A stretch of 64,000 nt of DNA. Source: Bacterioplanoides pacificum (GTDB lineage: Bacteria > Pseudomonadota > Gammaproteobacteria > Pseudomonadales > Oceanobacteraceae). This document shows, piece after piece, positions 50,981 to 59,158 of this stretch (position 1 is the first letter of the stretch; every line of letters starts with the position of its first letter). The position numbers and the translations under genes are program-made. The DNA lies in assembly GCF_042648445.1 (NCBI RefSeq), contig NZ_JBHRYB010000001.1:372001-436000 (forward strand), read 5' to 3'. The notes beneath the pieces were generated by a model. It had not been told where the DNA came from. It worked only from the letters and a program-made list of their open reading frames with translations, and searched no databases.

Positions 50981-51316
50981 TCTAGCTCCCACGCTCTGCG
51001 TGGTAGATATGTTCTAGCTCCCACGCTCTGCGTGGTAGCCAGACGTTCAGATATGACTACCACGCAGAGCGTGGGAGCCAGACGTTCAGACATGACTACC
51101 ACGCAGAGCGTGGGAGCCAGATGTTCAGACATGACTACCACGCGGAGCGTGGGAGCCAGACGCAGATATGACTACCACGCAGAGCGTGGGAGCCAGACGT
51201 TCAGATATGACTACCACGCAGAGCGTGGGAGCCAGACGTTCAGACATGACTACCACGCAGAGCGTGGGAGCCAGACGTTCAGACATGACTACCACGCAGA
51301 GCGTGGGAGCCAGACG
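50981..51316. repeat. Array of nine palindromic repeats (GCTCCCACGCTCTGCGTGG type)
   Basis: Two copies in plus orientation (TAGCTCCCACGCTCTGCGTGG at about 50983 and 51014) are followed by seven in the opposite orientation (CTACCACGCAGAGCGTGGGA at about 51057, 51096, 51135, 51171, 51210, 51249, 51288). The inverted copies are spaced 39 bp (one 36), joined by near-identical GCCAGACGTTCAGAyATGA linkers. Each core CCACGC-tctgc-GCGTGG is self-complementary. The two orientations face each other at 51040-51056. It is a REP-like array distinct from the 90-bp family. Confidence 0.92.
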
Positions 51317-51521
51317 CTGTGCTTCAAGCTTAAGTGAACAGCATTGCGCCAGTGAGCGGCGCTTTTTGTTTGTATTGGTTAGTAGTTATAAAAAACAATA
51401 AGAAAAGTCTAAAAAGGTATAAAAGAAATTCTGAGGCGTGCCGTTACAAAGGATGTAACGAACTAAGTTGAGCCCCGCATCGTGGGCAATAGCCACCACC
51501 GGTGGCAAAGGAGACGAAGCT
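51317..51521. other. Flagellin upstream region
   Basis: 205 bp between the palindrome array and the flagellin ATG. It contains an A-rich stretch (51385-51430), a second copy-like GCGCCAGTGAGCGGCGCTTTTTG hairpin-and-T-run at about 51344-51368 that could terminate upstream transcription, and GGTGGCAAAGGAG before the ATG as ribosome-binding site. I could not find a convincing sigma-28 (GCCGATAA) or sigma-54 (GG-N10-GC) promoter here. Confidence 0.5.
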
Positions 51522-53978
51522 ATGCCTCAAATTATTAACACCAACATTGCCTCGATTAACGCCCAGCGTAACCTGGACAAATCGCAGTCTGCGAACCAAA
51601 CCGCACTGCAACGTTTGTCGTCTGGTCTGCGTATCAACAGCGCAAAAGACGATGCGGCGGGTCTGGCAATTTCGACACGTTTCACTTCTCAGATCAAAGG
51701 CCTGAACGTGGCTGTGCGTAACGCCGGTGACGGTATCGCGCTGGCACAAACTGCCGAAGGTGCTCTGGGTTCCATTAATGAAAACCTGCAGCGTATCCGT
51801 GAGCTGTCGGTACAGTCCGCTAACGCAACCAACTCTGATGTTGACCGCGATGCACTGCAGGCTGAGGTTGATCAGCTGGTGGCTGAGATCTCCCGTACCG
51901 CAGAAGAAACTGACTTCAACGGCCGTAAGCTGTTAGACGGTTCTTTCTCTGCTACTTTCCAGATCGGTGCCAACGCCGGTCAGACGCTGGATGTTTCCAT
52001 TGCTGAGCTGACTGCAGACAAACTGGGTTCTTCTTCCCAGGCCGGTGTGTCAGCACAGGGCACCAGCGAAAAATTAAGCAACGGCGATTTAGTGATTAAC
52101 GGCGAAGGCATTCGTGCTTCGGTTGCCGGCGATGACGAGCTGTCGTTCACCGATAAAGAAAAAAGCGCCATCGCTAAAGTGGCTGCAATAAATGACGTGG
52201 CCGATGTTACCGGCGTTACCGCAACGGTTGATGCAAACGTGGTCGTTGGTGCGGATATGGACTCTGCAGGAGATGCCAGTGGTGGTACCACGGTTACACT
52301 GAATGGCGTTGCCATTGAAATTCAGGGTACCGATAACACCAGTGAAGCAGCCAAAGCCGGTACCCGGGGCTCTGTAATTGCAGCGATTAACGCCAAAGCG
52401 GAACAGACCGGTGTCACGGCCTCTGACGGTGGTAAAGACGGCGGTGTTATTTTGACCGCAGCGGATGGTCGTAATATCACCATTGATGGTGCAGCTACTA
52501 ATCTGGCCGATTATGGCCTGGCTGATGCCGATACCGGTGTTAATACAGCAGAGACTCATTATGCCGGTTTCACTCTGACCGCTCAGAATGCCAATACGGA
52601 CATTGTGATTAGCGGTGGTAACGATACTGGTAACGGTAATATCGAAAACTCCGGTCTGGCGGCAGGTACGTATTCAGCGCAGACAGCGTCCAGCAGTACC
52701 ACCAAGCAAGAAGTCGGTGGCACAGCAGGTGTTACTACAGTATCAACCACTGCACAAACGGATGTATTGGCTGAAGCTGAAGCAACGGCCGCTGGAATTA
52801 CAATTGATGTGACTGTGACTGGTGCGGCTACCCAAGCGGATCTGCAGGCAGCATTTGATGCAGCAGGCTATGATGACATTACGGTTGGCGGTAACACGCA
52901 AGAGGATGTGGCGATTGCCGCTAATGCGGCGAAAGCCTCTGAAAAACGGTTGGATTCTGGTGATTTAACCATCAACGGCGTGTCGATTCAGGCTTCGACC
53001 TCCCTTGATGATACTGCATCTGACACTACTGCAGGTTCATCTGATGCGGCAGCTTCAGGGATTGCGATTGCAGCAGCGATTAATAAATCAACTGAAGACA
53101 CTGGTGTTACGGCAGAGGCCAACGCAACGGAAGTTGTAGGTGGCTCTAAGACTGATCTTCTCAACGCTGGTGCTCTGCGTTTTGGGGCTACCGCCGGTGC
53201 GGTTACTGCAGGTGAAAGTATCCGTCTGACTATCAATAATGTCGCAGTCGATATCACTGAAACCGGAGATTATGAGAAAAACAAAGCCAATGCGATTGCG
53301 GCAATTAACGAAGTCAGCGGTCAGACTGGTGTGGTTGCCAGCGACAATGGCGAGTCCCTTACCTTAACGGCTGCTGATGGTCGTAACATCTCATTGTTTG
53401 CGGACTCCGCAACTGCGAGTGAATCTGTTACTGATTTGGGTACCGATATTCGGAACTTTGGCCTGGGCACTGATAGCGTTGGTGTGGATAGTGGTGCGAC
53501 CACCGTTGATGCATACAGCTACGCTTCTGGTGCAAAGACAACTTACTCAACGGTTACTTTATCGTCAGCCAGTGCTTATGAAGTGGGCATCGGTACTAAT
53601 GGTACAACGGGTCTGGAAGACTCTGGCTTTAAAGCCGGTGTTTACGGCGGCGGTGAAGACGGCCAGGCACTGACTGATATCGATATCTCTACCTTCGAAG
53701 GTGCGCAGGATGCGCTGGTGGCCGTGGACAACGCCATTGCTCAGGTTGCCAGCCAGCGTGCGGATCTGGGTGCGGTGCAGAACCGGATGGAATCCACCGT
53801 CAGTAACCTGCAGATCACCTCAGAAAACCTGAACTCAGCGAACTCGCGGATTCAGGATGCCGACTTCGCAGCGGAAACTGCTGAGTTGCAGCGTACTAAC
53901 GTACTGCAGCAGGCAGGTATCTCGGTACTGGCTCAGGCCAATGCGGCGGGTCAGCAGGTTCTGTCCCTGCTGGGATAA
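51522..53978 (+). CDS. fliC: Flagellin with very large duplicated central domain
   Basis: 818 residues from MPQIINTN (RBS GGAG ten bases upstream); common polar flagellins are 280-500. The N-terminal D0/D1 (1-170: SINAQRNLDKSQ, LSSGLRINSAKDDAAGLAI, VDQLVAEISRTAEETDFNG) and C-terminal D1/D0 (about 715-818: VASQRADLGAVQNRM, ADFAAETAELQRTNVLQQAG) are canonical. About 540 residues lie between. They contain two related modules, about 182-350 and 473-645, each opening SEK-x-L-x-x-GDL-x-ING and containing LTAADGRNI. This is the flagellin-hook-IN type fold, so the filament surface is unusually thick. Ala/Thr/Asp/Gly-rich, cysteine-free. Confidence 0.93.
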   Translation: MPQIINTNIASINAQRNLDKSQSANQTALQRLSSGLRINSAKDDAAGLAISTRFTSQIKGLNVAVRNAGDGIALAQTAEGALGSINENLQRIRELSVQSANATNSDVDRDALQAEVDQLVAEISRTAEETDFNGRKLLDGSFSATFQIGANAGQTLDVSIAELTADKLGSSSQAGVSAQGTSEKLSNGDLVINGEGIRASVAGDDELSFTDKEKSAIAKVAAINDVADVTGVTATVDANVVVGADMDSAGDASGGTTVTLNGVAIEIQGTDNTSEAAKAGTRGSVIAAINAKAEQTGVTASDGGKDGGVILTAADGRNITIDGAATNLADYGLADADTGVNTAETHYAGFTLTAQNANTDIVISGGNDTGNGNIENSGLAAGTYSAQTASSSTTKQEVGGTAGVTTVSTTAQTDVLAEAEATAAGITIDVTVTGAATQADLQAAFDAAGYDDITVGGNTQEDVAIAANAAKASEKRLDSGDLTINGVSIQASTSLDDTASDTTAGSSDAAASGIAIAAAINKSTEDTGVTAEANATEVVGGSKTDLLNAGALRFGATAGAVTAGESIRLTINNVAVDITETGDYEKNKANAIAAINEVSGQTGVVASDNGESLTLTAADGRNISLFADSATASESVTDLGTDIRNFGLGTDSVGVDSGATTVDAYSYASGAKTTYSTVTLSSASAYEVGIGTNGTTGLEDSGFKAGVYGGGEDGQALTDIDISTFEGAQDALVAVDNAIAQVASQRADLGAVQNRMESTVSNLQITSENLNSANSRIQDADFAAETAELQRTNVLQQAGISVLAQANAAGQQVLSLLG

Positions 53979-53996
53979 GTTCTCCGGAACTTATTT

Positions 53997-54022
53997 CTCC
54001 GGTTACTGAAAAGTAACCGGAG
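53997..54022 (+). other. Intercistronic hairpin between flagellin and flaG
   Basis: 11-bp perfect stem CTCCGGTTACT (53997-54007) with AGTAACCGGAG (54012-54022), GAAA tetraloop, no T-run. Better suited to protecting the flagellin mRNA 3' end or reducing read-through to flaG than to full termination. Confidence 0.75.
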
Positions 54023-54050
54023 AGCATAACCCAGACATGCGAGGTGAGTT

Positions 54051-54452
54051 ATGAATGAGATAAAAGCCACAATGACCGACAGAGTGCAGCTGGTTGCTGC
54101 CGGCAATAAGCCGTCTGTCCAGGCTGATTCGACTTCATCCGCAGCAGTTCAGGCTTATAAAGCCGGGCAGGTAGATGAGAGCGGCAAAGGTTTGCCAGCC
54201 ATGAGTGACAAGGTTGCCGAAGTGAGTAAAGAACAGGTGAAAGATGCTGTTTCTAAACTGAATGACTACGTGCAATCCACTGAACGCACTCTCGACTTCC
54301 AGCTGGATGAAGACAGCGGTCGTACTGTGATTAAGGTGTTTGATAAGGAGTCGTCCGAGTTGATCCGTCAGATCCCTGATGAGTTAGCCCTGACACTGGC
54401 GCAGAAATTGAATGATGAGGAGCCATCGTTATTATTCAGCGCTCAGGTATGA
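54051..54452 (+). CDS. flaG: FlaG family flagellar protein
   Basis: 133 residues. Disordered N-terminal half, then the FlaG domain (about 60-130): VKDAVSKLNDYVQSTERTLDFQLDEDSGRTVIKVFDKESSELIRQIPDE, the family hallmark. FlaG influences filament length in polar flagellates. Between flagellin and fliD, the standard order (fliC-flaG-fliD) of Pseudomonas/Vibrio-type clusters. RBS GAGGTGAG before the ATG. Confidence 0.93.
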   Translation: MNEIKATMTDRVQLVAAGNKPSVQADSTSSAAVQAYKAGQVDESGKGLPAMSDKVAEVSKEQVKDAVSKLNDYVQSTERTLDFQLDEDSGRTVIKVFDKESSELIRQIPDELALTLAQKLNDEEPSLLFSAQV

Positions 54453-54501
54453 CGGAGACCACCTCAGCAACATAAAGAGGTGACTCAACTGACATCTGCA
54501 C

Positions 54502-54528
54502 TAATAATAACCCCGGATCGGCCGATAA
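54502..54528 (+). promoter_or_regulatory. Sigma-28 (FliA) promoter for fliD
   Basis: TAAT (54502-54505), exactly 15 bases, then GCCGATAA (54521-54528), a full match to the FliA -10 consensus and 3 of 4 of the minimal -35 TAAA. It sits inside the loop of the flaG terminator (next entry). Confidence 0.72.
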
Positions 54529-54548
54529 GGTTGATACCGGGGTTTTGC
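54509..54548 (+). terminator. flaG terminator
   Basis: Stem AACCCCGG (54509-54516) with CCGGGGTT (54537-54544), 20-base loop, TT tail. The loop contains the sigma-28 -10 box. Confidence 0.7.
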
Positions 54549-54602
54549 GTTTCCGGGAGACAGGTAAAGGCGTGTTAAACGGGCGCCGGGAGAGGAGGTA
54601 TT

Positions 54603-57600
54603 ATGGCTGCTATTGAATCCCTGGGTTTAGGTTCAGGCGTGTTAACCAATGATCTGGTGGACAAAATTATCGGGGCCGAGCGTGAAGCATCGGAACTGCG
54701 TCTGGATCGTGAAGAAAAAATCGTCGACGCCAAAATTACCGCCTACGGTGAAATTCAGTCGCTGGCGGATAAACTGAAAGCCGCTGCCGGGGCGCTGGCC
54801 TCTCCCAGTGAATCCGGCTCTACCGTCGCAACCTCATCGGATGAAAGTATTTTAACCGCCACCGGTTCAGCGCTGGCTGACACCGGTAGTTATAATATCG
54901 AAGTGCTGAATACGGCAAAATCGCATTCGCTGGTCACCGGCGCCTATTCCAGTTACGACGAAATCATCGGCACCGGCGAAATCCGTATCAGCTTTGGTGA
55001 TATCAGCTACGATGGCAGCGGTAATTTTGTCAGCCAGGATGTTAATCCGGATAAAGGTGGTGACCCGATTGTTATCGATTCATCGAATCAGACCCTCAGT
55101 GGCATCCGGGATGCCATTAATAACGCCAATATCGGCGCTAAAGCCAATATTATTAATGATGGCAGTGGTTATCGCCTGGTCATCAGCTCCTCCGATACCG
55201 GTGCCAGCAGTGCGATGCGTATCGAAACCTTTGACTCAGACGGCAACCTGGCCACTTCCGGTTTGTCGGCAATTGCCTACAACGAAAATCAGAATGGTGC
55301 CGGAGCGCTGGAAGAAACAGCCCGGGGTGAAGATGCTCAGCTGAGAGTGAACGGCCTGACCATTACCCGCGATTCAAACACGGTTGATGAAGTGGTACCC
55401 GGGGTATCTCTGAATCTGAAAAGTGCGGACGTTGGCAAGCAGGTGACGGTATCGGTGCAGCCGGATACCGAAGCGATTCAGGAAAATATTCAGGCATTTG
55501 TTGATGCTTATAACGAGTTTAAAAAGTTTACCGACGATCTGACCTCTTACGATTCTGAATCCGAACAAGCCGGTCTACTATTAGGTGATGCCACCATCCG
55601 GACTATTCAGCAGCAGGTGCGTTCGTTAATCAGCCAACCCATTTCCGGCCTGGTGGGCACTCAGTATCGTTCGCTGACGGAGCTGGGAGTTAACACAGAC
55701 CGTAATAACGATTTCCTGCTGGATTTTGATACTTCGGTGTTTACCAAGGCACTGAGTGAAGAGCCGGAAACGATTGTCAGTATTCTGGCTAAAAGTGGTT
55801 CAACCAGTGACAGTCAGATCACTTATGTCAATGACTCGATCAATACTCAGTCGGGCTCTTATGGTGTGGAAATCACTCAGCTGGCGACCCAGGCGGTTTA
55901 TCAGGGGGGCAGTGTCAGTGCGCTGGATTTTTCTTCTCCGGTTGTTATTGATGAAAACAATGATGGTTTTACCATTAATGTGGATGGCACCAATGAAGTG
56001 ATCAGCCTGACCCATGGCAGCTACAGCAGTGGTGATGAGCTGGCGAAACAGATTGCGTTACAGATCAACAGTAACCCAACCTTTAAAAACAGTTTCTCCT
56101 CGGTATCGGTCGACTTTGATGCCAGTGCGAAGTCATTTTCTATTACGTCGAATAAATACGGTTCAGACTCACGAATTTCATTTACCAGCGTTGATTCCAA
56201 CACGGCGAACACGCTGGGCTTTAATATCCTGGGTAAGGGAACCTTTGACGGGGTCGAGTTAACCACGATTAATGCCGATGCGTTTGTTGGTAAAGGTGCC
56301 TCCACACAGCCGGGTACATTAACTCTGGATGACACTCAGGGCATTGATTTTTCCACGGATAATGCCACTTTTTCTCTCGATATCGGTGGCGGGCCGATTG
56401 CCGTTACGGTGAATCAGAATGCCGCTGGCAACGATCTGAACAGTGATGGTGTTATTGGTGATCGTGGTGATACGTTACAGGCGATTCAGACGGCCATCGA
56501 TGCCACGGCATTAAATGGCGCGGTGGAAGCCGGATTTGATGATAACGGCTATCTGATTTTTACCACGACCGCAGTCGGCGCGGCGCAAAGCATCGAAATT
56601 AGCGCGGCCGGCAGTAGTGTGAATGATATTGCTCTGGGGCTGGATGCAACACAGGGTGCTCAGAGTAATGGCAGTGATCCGGGAATTACCTTTGCCAGCC
56701 CGGTGGCATTTAATATGGATATTGATGGCGTATCGACTTCGGCAAAAGTCAGTGTTCCGGCTGGTACCTATCTCAGTGGAGCCGATATGGCCGCCGCCAT
56801 TCAGACGGCTATCGCTAACCAGCTGAGCAGCGATGCCAATTTTTCAACGGTTGTCAGTGGCGCAGAAAGCAGCACCAGCAGCCGCGATATTTCCACCAAT
56901 ATTGATTTTACCAGCGCGAACGCCGGTTTTACCCTGAACGTTTCCGGGGTTGAAAAAGAAGTCGTTGTAAATACAGACTCAGGTGACAATGTTGCCGATG
57001 TCCAGGCGGCTCTGGATTCCGCTTTTGGCGCCGGGGTTGTGACTGCCAGTGCCGATGGTACCGGACTGAAGCTGACCAGCGTGGCAACCGGACATGAAGA
57101 GTATCTGGAAGTGTCATCGGATGGTCGTGGCGCAACCACTTCTGCGGGTGCTGTGATTGCCGGTGGCATCGATTTTTCTGGCGGAAATAATGCTACCTTT
57201 ACACTGAATATTGCCGGTGTTGATATTAACGTCGATGTGGATGGTGATGGTACTGCGGGCAGTAATGATAAAAACTCAACACTGACCGTGGTGCAGCAGG
57301 CACTGGATTCAGCACTGGTTGCCAGTGGCCAGTTTAAAGCCGGTGATGTGGTGGCGAAGCTGGATGACTCGGATCAGATTTATTTTGAAACGGTAGCAAA
57401 AGACGGCACCAAAACAGCAGCAACCTTTGGCGCTTCAGCGGCCATTGAGGTTAAAAATCTGGCCGGCACTGCGGCCGCGAATCTGGGACTGGTGGCCGAA
57501 ACTCAGAGTAATGGTTACGACGCTATGGGGTTTGATGACACCCGGCGTTACGGCTACGACCTAGACCCGACGGTGACCTACAACTATGACCCGGAAACGG

Positions 57601-58553
57601 ATCTCGGGTCGTTTGATATTAATATTGGCGGGAATGCGACGGCGGTTTCGTTCAGTGATCTGGATGTTGAAGCCATTACCATCTTTGGCTTACGGGATGC
57701 TGCCAGTTATTCGCCCCAGGCTGCAACCGGTACCGATGTGGCCGGTAAAATTAATGGAGTAGAAGCAAAAGGCAAAGGACAATTCCTGACGGCACAGAAC
57801 GGCAATCAGGCCGCCACCAATGGTTTTTATATTGCCAATCCGGCGGCCGATTTTTCCACACCGGTTATTCTGGATGCAACTAATAACACCTTTACCATTG
57901 AGGTGGACGGGGTTGAGGCTGAAATCACGCTGAATCAGCCGGCGGTGTATAACAGTGGGGCTACTCTGGCGGCTGCTTTGCAGGAAGCGATTAACACTAA
58001 CGCCACCCTTAAGGATGCCGGTAAGCAGGTGCAGGTGGAATATAATGATGATCCCGCATCCTTTGCCTATCAGAAATTCGGCATTATTTCGGCCTCAAAA
58101 GGCGGTGATTCCAGCGTTACCATGAAGGAGGTTCCGGCGGCAGCATCAACGACATTCGGCTTTATTGCCGGCCAGGCCGATGGTGAAGCGGGCAAAGCCA
58201 AAGAAGGTGAAATTGACGATGCCAGTGGTATACGTTTAAAGGTAAGCGGTGGCGCGCTAGGGGATCGGGGAACAGTCAGTTATGTGACCGGCTTTGGTGA
58301 TCAGCTGAACGATATTTTATCGGGTATTCTGGATTTTAAAAACGGCAGTATTACCAATAAGCAAAGTGCGTTAGATACCGAAAAAGAAGATTTATTGGCC
58401 GACCGTGAGCGATTGGATGCTCGCCTGGCTGCCCAGGAAGCCCGCTTAAAAAGCCAGTTTCTATTTAACGATGCCATTATTCAGAAGTTGAACTCCACCG
58501 GTGACTTTATCAAACAACAGTTTGAAGCGATGGCCGCCGCGCAGAAAGGCTAA
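54603..58553 (+). CDS. fliD: Giant flagellar cap protein FliD
   Basis: 1316 residues; usual FliD is 450-700. FliD_N at about 5-105 (LGLGSGVLTNDLVDKIIGAEREASELRL). The first part of FliD_C is at about 290-395 (IQAFVDAYNEFKKFTDDL, LGDATIRTIQQQVRSLI, LTELGVNTDRNNDFLLDFDTSVFTKAL). The last part is at about 1220-1316 (VTGFGDQLNDILSGILDF, coiled coil, LNSTGDFIKQQFEAM). Between them about 820 residues are inserted, made of roughly six modules of the type IDFS..ATFSLxIDG...AIQxAI...LxFTS...LGL (flagellin-hook-IN-like). Calcium-loop-like motifs: DLNSDGVIGDRGD near 611 and DVDGDGTAGSND near 877. RBS GGAGGT before the ATG. Confidence 0.92.
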   Translation: MAAIESLGLGSGVLTNDLVDKIIGAEREASELRLDREEKIVDAKITAYGEIQSLADKLKAAAGALASPSESGSTVATSSDESILTATGSALADTGSYNIEVLNTAKSHSLVTGAYSSYDEIIGTGEIRISFGDISYDGSGNFVSQDVNPDKGGDPIVIDSSNQTLSGIRDAINNANIGAKANIINDGSGYRLVISSSDTGASSAMRIETFDSDGNLATSGLSAIAYNENQNGAGALEETARGEDAQLRVNGLTITRDSNTVDEVVPGVSLNLKSADVGKQVTVSVQPDTEAIQENIQAFVDAYNEFKKFTDDLTSYDSESEQAGLLLGDATIRTIQQQVRSLISQPISGLVGTQYRSLTELGVNTDRNNDFLLDFDTSVFTKALSEEPETIVSILAKSGSTSDSQITYVNDSINTQSGSYGVEITQLATQAVYQGGSVSALDFSSPVVIDENNDGFTINVDGTNEVISLTHGSYSSGDELAKQIALQINSNPTFKNSFSSVSVDFDASAKSFSITSNKYGSDSRISFTSVDSNTANTLGFNILGKGTFDGVELTTINADAFVGKGASTQPGTLTLDDTQGIDFSTDNATFSLDIGGGPIAVTVNQNAAGNDLNSDGVIGDRGDTLQAIQTAIDATALNGAVEAGFDDNGYLIFTTTAVGAAQSIEISAAGSSVNDIALGLDATQGAQSNGSDPGITFASPVAFNMDIDGVSTSAKVSVPAGTYLSGADMAAAIQTAIANQLSSDANFSTVVSGAESSTSSRDISTNIDFTSANAGFTLNVSGVEKEVVVNTDSGDNVADVQAALDSAFGAGVVTASADGTGLKLTSVATGHEEYLEVSSDGRGATTSAGAVIAGGIDFSGGNNATFTLNIAGVDINVDVDGDGTAGSNDKNSTLTVVQQALDSALVASGQFKAGDVVAKLDDSDQIYFETVAKDGTKTAATFGASAAIEVKNLAGTAAANLGLVAETQSNGYDAMGFDDTRRYGYDLDPTVTYNYDPETDLGSFDINIGGNATAVSFSDLDVEAITIFGLRDAASYSPQAATGTDVAGKINGVEAKGKGQFLTAQNGNQAATNGFYIANPAADFSTPVILDATNNTFTIEVDGVEAEITLNQPAVYNSGATLAAALQEAINTNATLKDAGKQVQVEYNDDPASFAYQKFGIISASKGGDSSVTMKEVPAAASTTFGFIAGQADGEAGKAKEGEIDDASGIRLKVSGGALGDRGTVSYVTGFGDQLNDILSGILDFKNGSITNKQSALDTEKEDLLADRERLDARLAAQEARLKSQFLFNDAIIQKLNSTGDFIKQQFEAMAAAQKG

Positions 58554-58556
58554 ACA

Positions 58557-59090
58557 TCAGTCCGGATGGTTGAGCCAGTGGCGGAAACGCCGCTGTTCAG
58601 CCGGACTGGCCTGTTGCCAGAGTAATTTCATTTGTTTCAGCCTGACGCTTTCAGGCTGTTTTTTTTCCCGTTGCTGTGCTTGCTCCGCCGTGAAGGCCGT
58701 TGCGACTTTTTCTGAATTTTCGGACAGCCAGATAGTCGGTTGGCGGGCGAACGCTTCCGCTTGCCAGGCATTATTCAGTGGCGGAATCGTCAGCTGATAG
58801 TTTTTTCCTGGCAGAAAATGATGGTCGATCACCAGCCGTTCGGACTCAAATAACTGACCACCGTCATCATTATTATTCCAGTTTTGCAGGTATTTAACGG
58901 TTAAACGGTGCGTACCAACGGCAATCGGTTGCTGATAACTGCCGCTGACCAGGCTGGGAGAATTGACCGGCTGTTGATCCACCGCCATCAGCTCAAGTGC
59001 GGCGGGCAGGGTTAAACTGACACGGGTTTCAGCGTAGCAGGACCAGCTGATGGCTGATATAACCAGGCAAGAAATCAGGAAACGGATCAT
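58557..59090 (-). CDS. DUF2057 family exported protein (YccT-like)
   Basis: 177 residues with signal peptide MIRFLISCLVISAISWSCYA. The mature N-terminal region (VSLTLPAALELMAVDQQPV, YQQPIAVGTHRLTVKYLQNWN, HHFLPGKNYQLTIPPLNN) follows the DUF2057/YccT pattern of periplasmic proteins; YccT has been linked to curli regulation in enterics. The C-terminal 50 residues are a charged helix. Convergent with fliD with only 3 bp between stop codons. Confidence 0.8.
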   Translation of the reverse strand: MIRFLISCLVISAISWSCYAETRVSLTLPAALELMAVDQQPVNSPSLVSGSYQQPIAVGTHRLTVKYLQNWNNNDDGGQLFESERLVIDHHFLPGKNYQLTIPPLNNAWQAEAFARQPTIWLSENSEKVATAFTAEQAQQREKKQPESVRLKQMKLLWQQASPAEQRRFRHWLNHPD

Positions 59091-59116
59091 AGTGGTTTAT
59101 TAACCAGCTCGTTAGT

Positions 59117-59152
59117 GGGCATCCGGATAACTTTTGGGTTATCCGGATGCCC
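59117..59152. terminator. Long hairpin between porin and DUF2057 genes
   Basis: 15-bp perfect stem (59117-59131 with 59138-59152) with a 6-base loop. No T tract on the minus strand; likely 3' end of the dctP-porin transcript. Confidence 0.75.
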
Positions 59153-59158
59153 GGATTA

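Noticed and set aside
51056..51316. CRISPR-like regularly spaced repeats
   Set aside because: The linkers between the palindromes are nearly identical rather than unique spacers, repeats occur in both orientations, and no cas genes are present.
51032..51337. Frame encoding MTTTQSVGAR-type repeats
   Set aside because: Translation of the palindrome array; 39-bp period again is a multiple of three. No coding evidence.
51317..51521. Sigma-54 or sigma-28 promoter for flagellin
   Set aside because: No GG-N10-GC and no GCCGATAA match; TGGCAAAGG...AAGC has the wrong spacing (13).
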